64,000 bases of DNA from Plectosphaerella cucumerina (Eukaryota > Ascomycota > Sordariomycetes > Glomerellales > Plectosphaerellaceae): assembly GCA_020746995.1 (NCBI GenBank), contig JAGPXD010000003.1:2914001-2978000 (forward strand), in the 5' to 3' direction. The notes beneath the pieces were generated by a model. That model saw only the letters and a program-made list of their open reading frames with translations, made no database searches and had not been told where the DNA came from. Within the stretch, counting starts at the first letter, position 1, and each line of letters begins with the position of its first letter. Below are positions 1 to 11,942 of the stretch, piece by piece. A program made the position numbers and the translations under genes.

Positions 1-1296
1 TTCAAGCCCTACGGTGGTTTCACACGCCGCGTCCTCGAGACGGCGATTGAGAAGGGACCCTTCCACACATATCGCGCCTTCCTTGACGGACCTTACGGAG
101 GCATGCGTCGCGACCTCGCGGCTTTCGACACCTGCATTCTGATTGCAGGCGGCACCGGCATCACGGCACTCATGTCCCAGCTGCTCAACCTGATCAAGCG
201 CATGCGCGAAGGCAAGGCCATCACCAAGAAGGTGGTGGTCATCTGGTCCATCAAGCGACTGGAGGCCCTGGACTGGTTCAGGGAGGAGCTGCGCATCTGC
301 CGCGAGTCTGCGCCCCCGGAGAGCGTCACCTGCAAGTTCTTCGTCACCTCGGCCGTTCGCAACCGCCCACAAGCCGCCATCGGCGGCGGCGTCGACCGCG
401 GCCCTCGCGCTCTCAGCCACCAGTTCCACGACAAGCTGGATGGTTTCGTCGCCGGCATCGCCTCCAAGCGCAACTCGGCCCTCATTCAGTCCGAGGCACA
501 AGGCGATCTGGGCCGTGAGTTGGAGCTCCGCGCCGAGGACGAGGACAGGATCACTGCCCTCCCACAGCAGAAGTACCTGCAGCCGCACCCTCCCCCATCA
601 ATGAACCCCGCAAACAGGCAATCCATCCAGCAAGATTCCTTGCGTCAGCTCGAGGGACGCGACGGCAGCCTCGACATCCAGCACGACGTCAAGCCGCGCG
701 ACTTCCACTTCAGCCCCATCAACACCAGCCAGCCCCCGCACTTCAACTACGCGCCACCACAGGCGTCGCCACGGTCGGCAAGGTTCCAAGTCGAAGATGC
801 CGACGACACTAAGCACCCCGAGTACGAGACTTACGAGAACACTGACACCTACCATCACGAGCGCGACGACGCATCGGATCTCCCGGTTCGCGCCCCGGAG
901 CTCGCCCACCTTCGTCGCCAGCCGAACCCTGAGAACCGCAAGTCGCGACCGACGTCGACTTTCGGGCCGCCGTCAGGTTTCGACTTTGGTTTCCCTCAAA
1001 CACCAACCGACTTCCAGAAGAACCTGATGCGCTTTGCCTTCCCTGTGCCGCATCAGATCGACGGCGGATGGAGCGTCGAGTACGGCAGGCCCGACCTCGG
1101 CTTCATGCTCAAGGAGTGGGCGACGGGCGGCGCAGACGGCCGTGGCATCCTGGGCAGGCGGACAGCGGTGTTTGTCTGCGGGCCGGCGACAATGAGAGAG
1201 GGTGTTGCGTCGACAGTGGCGAAGCTGCAGGCGGAGATCTGGGGCGACCCGGAGTTGGAGGAGATCTACCTCCACACCGAAAACTACGCGCTATGA
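1..1296 (+). CDS. Ferric reductase (FRE/NOX family), 3' part
   Basis: This is the C-terminal half of a plasma-membrane ferric-chelate reductase; the reading frame is open from base 1, so the heme-binding transmembrane part and the FAD site lie outside the window. What is visible is the NADPH-binding lobe: a DGPYGG motif, then the nucleotide-binding GGTGIT motif, and near the end FVCGPATMRE, followed by the typical C-terminal tail ending LHTENYAL. The family moves electrons from cytosolic NADPH through FAD and heme to extracellular Fe3+ or Cu2+. A hydrophilic insertion of roughly 200 residues (about bases 400-960, rich in Pro, Gln, Arg and His) interrupts the NADPH lobe; family members often have a shorter linker here. 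The gene is convergent with the next one. Family assignment is firm; substrate is inference. Confidence 0.9.
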   Translation, partial: FKPYGGFTRRVLETAIEKGPFHTYRAFLDGPYGGMRRDLAAFDTCILIAGGTGITALMSQLLNLIKRMREGKAITKKVVVIWSIKRLEALDWFREELRICRESAPPESVTCKFFVTSAVRNRPQAAIGGGVDRGPRALSHQFHDKLDGFVAGIASKRNSALIQSEAQGDLGRELELRAEDEDRITALPQQKYLQPHPPPSMNPANRQSIQQDSLRQLEGRDGSLDIQHDVKPRDFHFSPINTSQPPHFNYAPPQASPRSARFQVEDADDTKHPEYETYENTDTYHHERDDASDLPVRAPELAHLRRQPNPENRKSRPTSTFGPPSGFDFGFPQTPTDFQKNLMRFAFPVPHQIDGGWSVEYGRPDLGFMLKEWATGGADGRGILGRRTAVFVCGPATMREGVASTVAKLQAEIWGDPELEEIYLHTENYAL

Positions 1297-1765
1297 AGAG
1301 TGACCATGTCGAAGATGTACTATTAGGGGAAACGGGGAGGCGTTGACTCGGTTGGGGCCACGATATACCATGATGAGCGATCATTGACGAGGAGACTAGC
1401 CCGGAGTGGAGGGGCTGAAATTACGACAAGCAACTCATTTGCATCTCATACTTAATCTCAAGAAGATCTATTCCTGTCGCACGGGACACCAGCACGCGAT
1501 GCCCGATGGCAGGCTGGACCGGAGTGCTCTCCGTTCACAAATGAAGCAGCAACACCGAGCACAGTCCGTCCTCATCTCAACCACTCTGATAAGCTTTGGT
1601 GAGTGACGTCGGACATGTCAACTTGAGACCACGGAATGACTCCCCACAAAACCCGTCACTCGCCTGCCTGCCTGGAGCATCATTCGGGAATGACCCGGTT
1701 TCAGGTGACATTTTCGTTCATAGCACATTTCATTTCGTCGCATGTCTGTCTTCCTGTCTAGCAGC
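1297..1765. other. Convergent 3' intergenic spacer
   Basis: Region between two convergent genes. I see no coding signal, RNA gene or repeat; it should hold both 3' untranslated regions. Confidence 0.5.
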
Positions 1766-3298
1766 TCACTTTTTGTGGCTCGACGCTCCGTTCAAGGCAG
1801 CCTCCACGTCGTGCCCGAAGCTCTCTGGCGTTGCCCCCTTCATGTCCGTGACAACCCAGTCGCCGCCCGATCTTCCCAGCACAACGTCGATCTCTCGCGC
1901 GATGATGGTCTCGGACGGCCCCGCCGTCTTGGGGCTCTGTGGATATGGCGCCAGGCCTGGCGTCATGGTGGGAGTGTCGGGCTCGCAGTCGATGGTCTGC
2001 GGGAACGGGCCTGTGGCACGGATGTGTAGCTCCGCGGCGCGGATGCGGACGCTTGGTGGGATGAGGCGGGCGATGCGGGACTGGCGGATGCTGGAGACGC
2101 GCTCCCATTCACTTCGGGGAGAGGAGAGGCCGAGGGCTTTGCTGACGCTTGGGAAGTAGCGGACGAAGGGGCGGAAGGTTGGGATGGTTGCGCAGATGAT
2201 GAGGGCGCAGACTTCGGCTTGGGACCAGAGCATTGGTACCACGAGGCTGACTGTGCGGAAAAGGTGAGATATTGGGACGAGGCTTGTGGCGTTGACGATG
2301 CTTACCTGTGATGTCCTTCCCGAGTCTGTTGATGACGCTAACTCGGATGACGGCGATGATGCAAACGCTGGGAAAGTTAGACGATGGACCGGGCTTCCGG
2401 GAGTCATTGACTCACAATAGTCCGAGTGAAAGCATGAGAATGGCACCGATTCTCTTCTCCAGAGACAGTGGAAGTCCCCAGACGGCCGGTATCGGCTGAA
2501 CAAACAGACAAATGTCCGTGATGAGCTTGACGCCGAACTGCAATCATGAAGTCAGCGTCAAAGAACCAGTGTTCTGATATCGAAAATGCCTACCGAAATG
2601 TAATAAAATGTCCTTAAATCGAGACAAGCCCCATCAAGCGCCGGATTCCAGGCTTTTTGCAGCGGGATGCACTGGAGCGAGACGACGAGGGTCGCCACGA
2701 TGCCCTCGAGGGCGAGCACCACCAGGAGGACCTGGTTCATCCGCCGCGAGAGGTCGGAGGGAAGGAGGCGGAAGTAGAGCACCGCAAAGGACATCTTCAC
2801 GGTGACGAAAGCCCAGACGTAGCTGAGCTGGGTGATGAATTGGAACTTGAGGCAGTTAGCATCAGGACTCGGGCTGTTGATAGGGGGTCTTGCCATTCGG
2901 AATTTTTGGAATTGCTCTGGCGTTACTTGCGCAAAAGGCGTGCCGAAGCCGTAATTTGTCACTTTAGACATGATCAGATCCAGTCCACGAGGCTCCCCTT
3001 ATGCTGGAGACTCACTGTTTAGAACACTGCTGCATAACGTGATGGCCAAGCTCTGTGTCTCGTCAGACTCGTCTCCCTCACTTCGGACTCGACGGATGAA
3101 CGCACGTAGCTCAAAAACACCAGACCTGAAAACATCATTAGCACTGCTCGGATGATACCCTAAAGAAGACTCACCATCATCCCACCACACGCTCCGGAAG
3201 ATGCGAATGCGCACAAACGCCCTCACCGCCACGAACAGCGTGGTCAACACGATCAGCAGGGTGGTCACCCCGATCAGCTCTGCCTTTGGGTCTGTCAT
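1766..3298 (-). CDS. PTH11-like integral membrane protein (fungal rhodopsin domain)
   Basis: Multi-exon gene for a seven-helix-type membrane protein of the fungal rhodopsin/PTH11-like group. Readable pieces in order are the start with a hydrophobic segment and the WWDD motif, an extracellular part with TNYGFGTPFAQVTPEQ, helices FITQLSYVWAFVTVKMSFAV and LVVLALEGIVATLVVSL, the CIPLQKAWNP segment, then PIPAVWGLPLSLEKRIG, and the classic VPMLWSQAEVCALIICATIP segment before a Ser/Pro-rich cytosolic tail. Introns are GT-AG, for example after YYIS and after LGLL and DIT. The stretch between WWDD and TNYGFG needs two or more small exons whose borders I could not settle, and the second helix looks short there. 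Members are often sensors or of unknown role; ligand unknown. Confidence 0.8.
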
Positions 3299-4812
3299 CC
3301 TCGAGGTGTGGAGCGGCGCCGCAGCGCAGTCGGACGAACGACGACGTGGATTATCATGAGTGACCTTCGGGAGGGTCTCAGGGGGTGGTGGAGAGGCGGG
3401 GTGGTCTCGGCCGGGTTGTAGGAGGGAGGTCCGTCTTATGAGAGAGCCCGCCGCCCCTGCCGCAGGCCACCAGAAACCTCACCGTGTCTTCCACGCGTGA
3501 CTCGGACCCCCGATGGTCAAGCCTCCCCTCAACGATGGGATTAATTACCGTTTGCGGTCGCAGCGGTCCGTCCGGCACTCGTCCAGCCACCACGGCACGT
3601 CTCAACCAGTCCGGGGACAGGGGTCTCGTAGCTAGATGTGATTGGGGACAAGCGCGCGAAGCATAGACAGCTTTTGAGTCTGGGCCAGCCCACGCTTGCG
3701 AGGGCAGAGGGCGGGCAGGGAGGGAAGGGCAGTGGTTGTTTTGGTTTGAGCCCGGTTTTACTGCGAGTCAGTCGTCCCCCCCTTTTCTACACTGCATCCC
3801 CCGCCAAGGACTGTCAGCCCTTCGGACCAAGGCGTCGTCGTGGTAGGGCAGAAGCCAGAAAACTGACGCAATGGTCGGAAGTGCGAGTTCAGTACGACTC
3901 GATCTCAATGATCGGATGACCCCCATTCCAGAACGAGGTTGGCGGGTGAGCGCCTGGGCTGGGCCAGTGTCCGCTCCCTCGGGGCTCAAATTCTTGCTCC
4001 GATGGCGCTTGAGGGGGTTGCAAAAGTATAACGCCACATCTGGAATTCACCGATGGCACTTGCACTTTTGGAGCAGCAGGCATGACGTCGCTGCAGAAAG
4101 CTCTCTCAGCTGAGACACGGCGCCACCCGGGAGGTTGAGTCAGGGGTGATGGCCTGCTAGCAGCACATTGCCCCGGAAGGCGGGGGTTTGAAGCGGCACC
4201 GCCCTCAGGACAAAGAGCGACTCAGGGCAGGGTCTTCCGTGGCTTGTCTTAAGTTCGAGCTGGCATAGCAAATGGCTGGAGGCACCGGGGTCGAATTCAG
4301 CCCCGGGAGAATGGGTCTCTTGTGGGGGATCTGCCCTCGGATGACAAGTTGAAGTGAAGGGGGCTCCAGAATGTTCCAAGGATGGAGGGTTTTGCAAGTT
4401 TCAGGCGGTCCCGAGTATTCGGGCGCGCGGGCGGCCATTTGTTGCGATGGTTGTCGATATTTCACCTGATGTCTCCGATCGCGCCGTCCTGCCGGGTCGA
4501 TCTTGTGGGGTTTCATTGCGAGTTCATCTATGTGAGGACGACTGACATGAAAGGAACAGGCAGACGTGGACGGGAAGAGAGGGGCTCTTGCGAACACTTG
4601 AGGCTCATCTGATGGCATGAGTTCGGTTGATGGGGCTTCCGAGTGGCTGCCTGCTTTCGTCGAGATGCTCGGATGCTATAGATTGGTGTATGACTTGCAG
4701 ATCTCCCGCTACCCTCAAGACACTGCCTCGAATTTGATCCGGACGGCCATCAAACCTCGTCTCGAAAACGTGGCTAGCCTGAAGGCTGCCCCTGACACAC
4801 GTCCCTTGATCC
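3299..4812. other. Intergenic region
   Basis: About 1.5 kb between the promoter of the rhodopsin-type gene and the 3' end of the sugar transporter. Short open frames on both strands overlap each other and show no family motif or codon pattern that I can support as coding. Confidence 0.5.
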
Positions 4813-6600
4813 TTACGCGTCGTTGTGCACTGGCCCGACGCCAAGGGTGTTGGCGACGGTCGAGGCATCCCGCTTCATCAGACTCTTCTTCACCGGGTTC
4901 GGGGCATCAAACACCTCGTCCAGCTCCTCCAGCGTTCTTTCCTTTGTCTCAGGCCTGGCATTTGTTAGTACTCGTCCCGTAAGGAGCTTTCAAGCAATGT
5001 CTTGAGCTTACCAGAAGAAGTAGATAAAAACACCCTCAAAGATGTCCCAGAAGATGAAGAAGATGTAGAAGTAGTAGCCGATCTGCTCAAAAGCGGGCGC
5101 CGAGGCGTACTGGATAATGGTGCTGGCGGCAGCAGACGTCATGTTGCTGACGGCCGTTCCCTTGGCTCTAGTCGTCGTGGTCAGCGTCTCGACGATATAC
5201 ATGGTCTGGAGCGGCGTCCATCCAAACGAAAAGACGACGCCGAAGAGGAAGACGAAGACGATGGTAGCATTGGCCGCTGAAGGGTTTCCGCCGGCCTCGG
5301 TCGCCACCTTGGATGTGCCCGTCATGACGGCGAAGCAGATGGAGCAGAAGAAGATGGAGTAGAGCAAGAGAGGCCTACGACCAATCTTATCGCTGAAGCG
5401 GGCGCCGAGAATGGAGGCGATGAAGCAGAGGACGGGATTGATTCCGTTGAGCATGAGCTGAATGCTCTCTGACGTGATACCGGCCTGCTCGATCATGACG
5501 GGGAAGTAGTATCCGGTGATGGAGTTTCCGCTGAGCTGGCCAAAGGCAGCCATGCCGAGCACGCAGAGCAACCTGCGGCGGGCGGAGCGGGTCATGAAGA
5601 GCTCGCGGTAGTCCCACCACTGCTTGTCTGAGGCGTCCAGTTTGATGCTGTGCTTCATCTCCTCCATTTGCAGGAGAACCATGGGGTGGTCGGGGAGGCC
5701 TTCGCCGTGGTATTTTGCGAGGACGGCGCGAGCCTGCTCGGTGCGGCCGTTGGCCATGAGCCATCGAGGGGACTCGGGGACGAACCAGACGCCCGTGGCG
5801 ACGATGACTGAGGAGAAGAGCTGGCCCCAGATGGGGACGCGGAAGGCGTAGGAGTTTTGCCACTTGGAGCAGCCGAAGATTGCCCAGGATGCGACGATGG
5901 CACCGAGCCACCTGAGTTGTCAATATTTTGCCGTGAGTAGCTAGGCTGAGGGTTGGACTTACCACATGCAGTTGTAGAGGCCGGTGTGGATGCCGCGCCA
6001 ACGGGGGTGGGACATCTCGCTCACATAGCAAGGGGCACTGACGGAGCAGAAGCTCACGCCGAAGCCGAGGACGAAGCGGCCGACGATGAACATGTTGAGG
6101 TTCGTTGAGGGGGCCTGTACGCAAGTTCCGATGATGATGAGAAGGGCGCCAGCAAACATTCCCATGCGCCGGCCGAGGTAATCGTTAATAGGGCCGGTGA
6201 ATGGCAGCGCTGCGATGCTGCCGATGTTGTAGATGGCGAAGATGAAGCCGGTCTGCGAGCCGGTGGGTGACCTACGCGGCATGATTAGCTCAGAACAAAA
6301 ACTTGAGGCGTAAGGATGAGGGGATGCTCACGTTCCAAAGAAGTTCTGGTAAGATTTCATCGCGTTCAGGCCGCCCATCAGAGAGCCATCGTAGCCATTG
6401 AGGCAGCCGCAGAAGTAGGTGATGAGGAGGCACCCGTACAGCCTGAACATGGACTTTGTCCAGGGGTTGCAATAGACCTCGGCGGCGCGGTCGGCCAGGT
6501 CAGCGACGGCTCCCTCGACATGCTCATGGCGGTCGTCGAGCTTGTCGGTGACGGCGAGCTGCTCCTCCTTCGACAGAGACGGTTCTGGTTGGGCCGACAT
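4813..6600 (-). CDS. MFS sugar transporter (lactose permease-like)
   Basis: Four-exon gene of about 525 residues for a plasma-membrane sugar:proton symporter of the major facilitator superfamily. The start is the Met of MSAQPEPSLSKEEQ. Family marks in order are GCLNGYDGSLMGGLNAM in helix 1, the loop motif DYLGRRMG, FIVGRFVLGFGVSF, PCYVSEMSHPRWRG, VPESPRWLMANGRTEQA before the central loop, DKIGRRPLL, and the C-terminal PETKERTLEELDEVF. Introns fall after QNFFGT, after LYNCMW and inside the codon for the Trp of IYFFW; each has GT-AG ends and restores the frame. The series PESPRW and PETKERT is diagnostic of the sugar transporter subfamily; the Lac12-like affinity is a judgement from memory of the group, so lactose, other disaccharides or plant glycosides are all possible substrates. 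Confidence 0.9.
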
Positions 6601-7510
6601 GGTGGTGATAGGAAGTCAGGTGAGAGAAGAGGAGAGGGCGTTGGGGGGGATCGGCAGGGCACATCATGCTGCAGAGGCGTGACTGAGAGGTCTTATAGGT
6701 CTGGAGACCAGGCTGTGGTGTAGTATCTCCAAGGCCCAGACATGCCTCATCAGCGAGTTCCCGGTTTCCTTGGCCGAGGATAAGCTCGCCAACGTCTGCT
6801 AGCTCCAGCCCGCTTCTCCCCGGCGCCTCCCCATGGGGTGACTGGGCCCGGGGAAGTCGGAGCAGGCCAAGGGCCGGGCGTTTTCGACCTTTCGACGGGG
6901 AAATGAACCTCAGTCTCGGGCCAGGTGGACTTCGCGGGGTTGACCAGCCAGATGAACGATGCCGGCGACGGCTCAAGTCTCTCCTCAGGGGTCGGTGCGG
7001 AGCGACGCACAGCAGTTCCCCTCGTAGGAGGCGGGGTAGGGGCAGAACACTGCCAGGGTGTGTCCAGGTGAGGAAATATTCCTCCGCCTGGAAGAGGCCG
7101 GGGCAGACGTCAGCGGGGGTGGGGAACTTTTAGCCCCTGAATGAGTGAGGGGATTCCGGAGTAATGCCCAGGGATCGGCACTCGGCCTTCGGCTTCTTGA
7201 TCAAGGTGCGAAGAGATGTTTGCGGAAGATTTTACGCCTTGAATGACGTGAAATTTTAGAGCAGAGTAGTGGTTGTTCGCCAGCCTCGGCGCAAAACTTA
7301 CCGAGTTGACGCGCGGAGGTATCATCCTGATTCCGTATTCAAAGGCCAAGGTAAGGTACGCCGCGATGGAGTTCAGGAATCAGGATGATAATGGCTAAGA
7401 TACTAGTACAGCATGCACAGCTTTTCAGAAATTCCGAATTGATTTGGGTTTATTGGGAATACTCTATCGAGCTACAATTCACCATCACATCTCTCCCGTC
7501 GCGCCCCTAT
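6601..7510. other. Intergenic region upstream of the sugar transporter
   Basis: About 0.9 kb. It should hold the transporter promoter and the 3' untranslated region of the dioxygenase gene. No gene or RNA recognised. Confidence 0.5.
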
Positions 7511-8629
7511 CTACAGCCCATCCCCGTTGCGAAGAACATTAGACCACCGCTGTGACATGGATTAGCTTGGAAACTCGAAATCGCTGCGAGAGACTGACCG
7601 TGTCCCAAGGCCTGCTCGAGTCGACATAACGCAGGTCCGTTCCGAGTCGGATGATGTTGTTCTTGTCGTGGTTAATGGTCGATGCGTGAATCTGCCGCCA
7701 GTCAGTCAATACCTGATCCAGGTACGTCGCCGGACTTCACTCACCGCATAGGCGTTGTGCAACACGACATCGCCCGCCTCGTACTCCGACAGCAACCACC
7801 GCCGGCCATGCTCTTTGCCATAGCCCGCAGGCCCCTCAGCCAGCAGCCCACCGCCCATCATGTTCTGGTTATATGCGCTTCGTGTCTCCTCGTCATTCAA
7901 GCCCGCAGAAGCAGCCCGAGCCGTGAAGTCTTCCTCAATCTGCTTCCCAATCTCATGGCCGCGCTCGAGATAGATAAGTCCACCTCCATCAATGGCCACA
8001 TCCCCAATCGGCACCCAAGCCGTGATGACCGTATCCTCACCATACCGCAAGAAGATTTGGTCATAGTGCACGCCAATAGCTTTGTTCTGAGGCATGTTGT
8101 TCCGAAGAATCGTGCGTCTGATGCTGAGCGTGTTGTCGCCCCATCCCGTCATGGCCGCCACGAAGCGTTGGAGGGCCGGGTGGTGGCACAGGTCCTCCTT
8201 GTACCAGTCCTCATGGTGCGCTTGCATGGCTAGGTCGCCGAAGCGCCGGGCAACGTCGAGATCGGGGCCGACGACGCGGCCGTTCTCGTCGGTCGAATTT
8301 GGGGTACCGGCTCCGATGCCGGGGAAGTTGAGTCGGTTCGAGTTCGGGTTGAAGACGCCGTCGACGGGCTTGGTGCCAGGGGCCAGGACGCCGGTGGGCT
8401 CGAGCATTTCGAAGTACTTGCGGCGCACGCGGAGTACGTCTTCACGCGGAAGGACGCCTTTGATGAGGACGTGGCCGTCTTCGAGGTAGCGCCTTCGGAT
8501 TTCCTCCATGGGCGTGTCGAGGGTTGTGGCTCGGATGAGGCCGATGTTCTCGGGCTCGAGAGGGCCATCGTTGACGTAGAACGTCTTCTCGCGGAGGATG
8601 TCCTCCCTTTCGCTGACTGCAGATGGCAT
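7511..8629 (-). CDS. Phytanoyl-CoA dioxygenase family (PhyH) oxygenase
   Basis: Three-exon gene, 338 residues, for a non-heme Fe(II)/2-oxoglutarate dioxygenase of the PhyH family. The iron-binding triad is visible: His188 and Asp190 in GVHYDQIF, and His291 in VVLHNAYA just before intron 1. Exon 2 gives IHASTINHDKNNIIRLGTD with the Arg expected to hold 2-oxoglutarate, and exon 3 encodes RWSNVLRNGDGL. Both introns are GT-AG. I chose the Met at 8629 (MPSAVSERED) because a TATATA at 8714-8720 would place the transcription start between it and the upstream in-frame Met at 8698. Members hydroxylate lipids, amino acids or secondary metabolites; no neighbour fixes the substrate here. Confidence 0.88.
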
Positions 8630-8713
8630 GTTGGATAGGTATGGTGATCGATAGGTATTTTGTCGGTGGACGTCACGTCTGTCAAGCAACCAGACCAAGT
8701 CGAAGATCAGCCC

Positions 8714-8720
8714 ATATATA
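8714..8720 (-). promoter_or_regulatory. Probable TATA element of the PhyH gene
   Basis: An ATATATA run lies about 85 bp upstream of the chosen start codon. It is the only TATA-like element close to the gene on the minus strand. Position and composition are seen; function is inference. Confidence 0.4.
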
Positions 8721-8729
8721 CGACCAGAC

Positions 8730-9253
8730 GCTGTCGCCAGGCATGTCGCTGAGCAGCACCAGCCCGAACGCCGTCCGAATCAAGGGAAAACTTCCGCCGA
8801 AGATGGCGGGGGTGGGGTTTGTGCCTTTCGTTGCCCCTCCCCCTTTTCCCCGCGAACAGTCTGATGATGTCAAGATTGATGCCCTGGCTGAAGCGAATCC
8901 GAGGGGTTGGTGATCCCTGGAACTGTCGGCGCACTAACACGCGGTGGTGGTGCGGGGGCGACGGCGTGTTCAGGGGTCGTTAGTTCAAGTTTCTCCTTTG
9001 GGTAAAAAAAGTCCGCTGGGGGAGAAGCATCCCTGCAGACCAGGACTACTCTAGCGGACCGTTAACATGTGAAGCCATCCCCAGTGCGGGGTCCATCTTC
9101 CCCGGGTTGTCATTTCTCAGGGGTGGGATGCATGGATGAACGGTTTCAGGGTATTCTCCTCCACAGTCAAGTTACATCGGACGATTCATGGAGGCAAATT
9201 GATTGCATTAATGTCATCGGAAAAGATTCCAGACGTCTAGTCCCGGCCTGGGC
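8730..9253. other. Intergenic region
   Basis: Roughly 0.5 kb between the PhyH promoter and the stop of the Zn2Cys6 regulator, which lies head-behind-tail on the same strand. Nothing recognised. Confidence 0.45.
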
Positions 9254-11351
9254 TCATCCATCATCCCGCCAAACTTCTTCCAGGCTGGTCCTCAGCTCCA
9301 AAGTCGGCCATCCTTGGGTCTCCTCAAGCCGAGCAAGCAACTTCAACACAGCTCGCCTCTCTTTAAGGTCATTGATGAGATCTCCGCAGATCCGTACTGC
9401 CATGAAGGCGATGACCATGGCCGCAGGGACTGATGGGTTCGACTCGGCTGTGCTGCACACCATCTTGACCGCATACCTCGCCTCTTCCTAGAATCCTGTT
9501 AGTAAAAGTCCAGAAACAGACCAGCACTAATAAACTTGCCTCTATCTTCTTCTGTGCACTCTGTCGCCCCAGACCCAGTCGTGGCATCCGTGGATCATGC
9601 GTGATCAACAGGACCCGGGCCAAGTTCCGATACTGCCACCCCATCACTAGACACCCACCATTAGCTTCCGTTCTTGTCTAGTACCACATCTTCGGGCTCG
9701 AGCTCTTACCATGCCACGGGAGCTGCAGTGCAACATCCCAGAACGGTCCTTCGGCTCCCCTTCCCCCTGCCTTGCAACAAAAGGGGTCGTACGACGGCGG
9801 CCGATCCGTCTCCCACCACCGGTTGCTTTCAACAAGGGCATCGTACACAGCCAACGTGCCAGCCACCTCCCCAAAGCAAAATTCCAGCACGTCCAAGCAG
9901 TGGCTCACAGCCAGGTTCGCCCAGGCACAGTCGTCCCTTGATGGGTCGAGGTACCTTAGCAGATCAGCGGATGCTCGCATCGCCGGCGCCTGCTGCATAC
10001 TCAGGCACACCCAGATCTCCTGCCTTAGCCCCGTCCACGATGCCGCACGCCGGAGGCCAGTGGCGCACGGCACTTGGTCTACGGAAGTCAGCTGGCTGCA
10101 CAACAGAGCGCGCGTGCCAGCTGAGTGGCGGTACGCGTCGGTGCCTCCGCGCAGCGGCACGTCGAGTTCTTCCAGCAGCCGAAGGACAACCGTGGCTGTC
10201 AGCAAGTCGTCGACGCAGGCGGGAGCTACTCGGCCGAGCTCGGGAATCAGGGATTCAAGGCATCGCTGGTAGTAGCGGTCGGCCAAAGGAGGGTCGATAT
10301 CTCCAAGCACCCGGCCGAGATGGCGCGCCGAGAGGGCAAGGATGGCGTCGAGAAGTGGCCGACATGAACGAGCTCTTTGTGGAACTTGGACTGCGAAGTG
10401 TCGCTCTTGGTCGCAAAAGTCAAACTAAGAAGGGTCAGCAGAGCCTTCGACGGATATTGTTCCGATTGGGGGTCCGGATGCCACCTACAAAGCCGGATAG
10501 CTCGTGGACAAAGTGGTCCAGAAGCAGTACCTCAACTGGGTCCTGAAGCTCCCACCGCCTTCCAGCGGACGGGAACATCCCCGAGAGCGTCTTTTCCGTC
10601 GGAAGGCACCCTGGGTCCGAAGGGAAAGTATCCGATTCTGAGGTATGGCTCCTCAGAGAATTATCCCACGGGCTCGGGGGGTCGCTCGGGGTATGTCCGG
10701 TCGTCAGCGCTGGTGGCGTCCACGGCGCCCGCAAAGGCACCTGTATTTCCATGGCAGACGGCTCCGACACCCCCGAGAACGAGTTGAAGATGCTCGGCTC
10801 CGCGAAGCCCGGGGGCTCAAAGCCATACGCTTGGCAAGAGGCCTCATCCGCCGCGAGACCCATGGCCGGCGCTGGCTCGGTGTCTGGATCGGCATCGTAC
10901 ATGTAGCCTCTGACGGTGGCGGTTGTCTCGTCGACAAAGTCAACTACCCGGAGGAAGTTAAGAAACGATCAAGCATGGGGACGAGGCATCAGACGAACCT
11001 CTTGAAGGCACGGTCGTCCACTTCTCAACCCCTGAGAAACCCAAGCCGGGCATCACCCTCTTGAATCGGAACTGCCTTGTCGAGCGTCGGCATGAGAGCC
11101 CGCCGGCCCGACACAGACCGCATTGAGGCTCTGCGAGATCGCCTGGGGCCGCAGGTGTCAGTCCGTCTCGACCAGAATCTGGGGAAGAGGCCCGAAGGCT
11201 CTTGGTAAGGCTCACAGGCTCTGTGGCGCCGACGGCAGCGGTCGCTGTGATGATGTCAGACCTTGGGGCATTTCGACATGGCCACCGGCTGCAGGGACGC
11301 CGTTGCTACGTACCACGCTTTGGCCCTGAGGCTGGTGTCTTGTTTCGGCAT
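9254..11351 (-). CDS. Zn(II)2Cys6 transcription factor with Fungal_trans_2-type domain
   Basis: Multi-exon regulator of about 560 residues. Splicing assembles a perfect zinc cluster: C13-x2-C16-x6-C23-x6-C30-x2-C33-x6-C40, with intron 1 splitting the codon of C13 (donor GTACGT) and intron 2 splitting that of C23 (donor GTGAGC, acceptor CCCCAG). Basic residues follow (FRFKRV), then an acidic Pro/Ser linker, then the long helical regulatory domain beginning LLLDHFVHELSGF, with CRPLLDAILALSARHLGR and, near the end, HDPRMPRLGLGRQSAQKK, SNPSVPAAMVIAFMAV and QGWPTLELRTSLEEVW. This order is typical of ARCA-like regulators. The last intron (9488-9539) starts with GCAAGT, a GC-AG intron. Target genes are unknown; the neighbours are a PhyH oxygenase and a secreted GH5. 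Confidence 0.85.
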
Positions 11352-11836
11352 CTTAGAGGACGTTGAATCGTGGGGAGAGCGGACAGCCACGCCTCTGGAA
11401 CCGGGAGAGGGGGGCGGAGAAATGCTGCCCTTTTGAAGCAGACGGCAGGAAAAGAGCCCCGACTTCTCGGTCCGTCAGGGGCCGGTTAGCGTCCATCCCA
11501 GGGAGGCATCCCTGAAGGATCGCTGTGTTCGTTCATCTCGGGACCCGCCGGAGTTATCGACCCCGCACTCAGAGTGCGAGATGGCTTGCACGTTTCCTTG
11601 ATCAGTGGGTGACATGGGGCCCCGGATCTCCAACGTTAACCGGTGGGGATGACTCGGAGGGGGCGGGGGACGCTACAGGCGCTTCCATGTTCGTGAGTCG
11701 TGAGGTTGTCATCGGCTGCATGCTTGGACTTGGGAGGCTGAGCCGGAGAGGATGTCTTCTTTCGGTTGACTGACGATCTTTCCGCGGGGTCAAATTTGGT
11801 CTCTTCTGGGCCAGCATGATGAGTGCGTCAAGTCGG

Positions 11837-11842
11837 TATAAA
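11837..11842 (+). promoter_or_regulatory. TATA box of the GH5 gene
   Basis: A TATAAA lies about 100 bp upstream of the GH5 start codon in a pyrimidine-rich leader context that follows it (CT-rich 11878-11935). Such placement fits a fungal secreted-enzyme promoter. Confidence 0.45.
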
Positions 11843-11942
11843 GTATGCTCAAGTCGCTCTCGAATCAACCTAATGCTATCTCCTCGGCAGGGCCTCACCA
11901 GCATCTTCTCTCTACCTCCTTGCTCCTCCAGTATTCCCAAGC

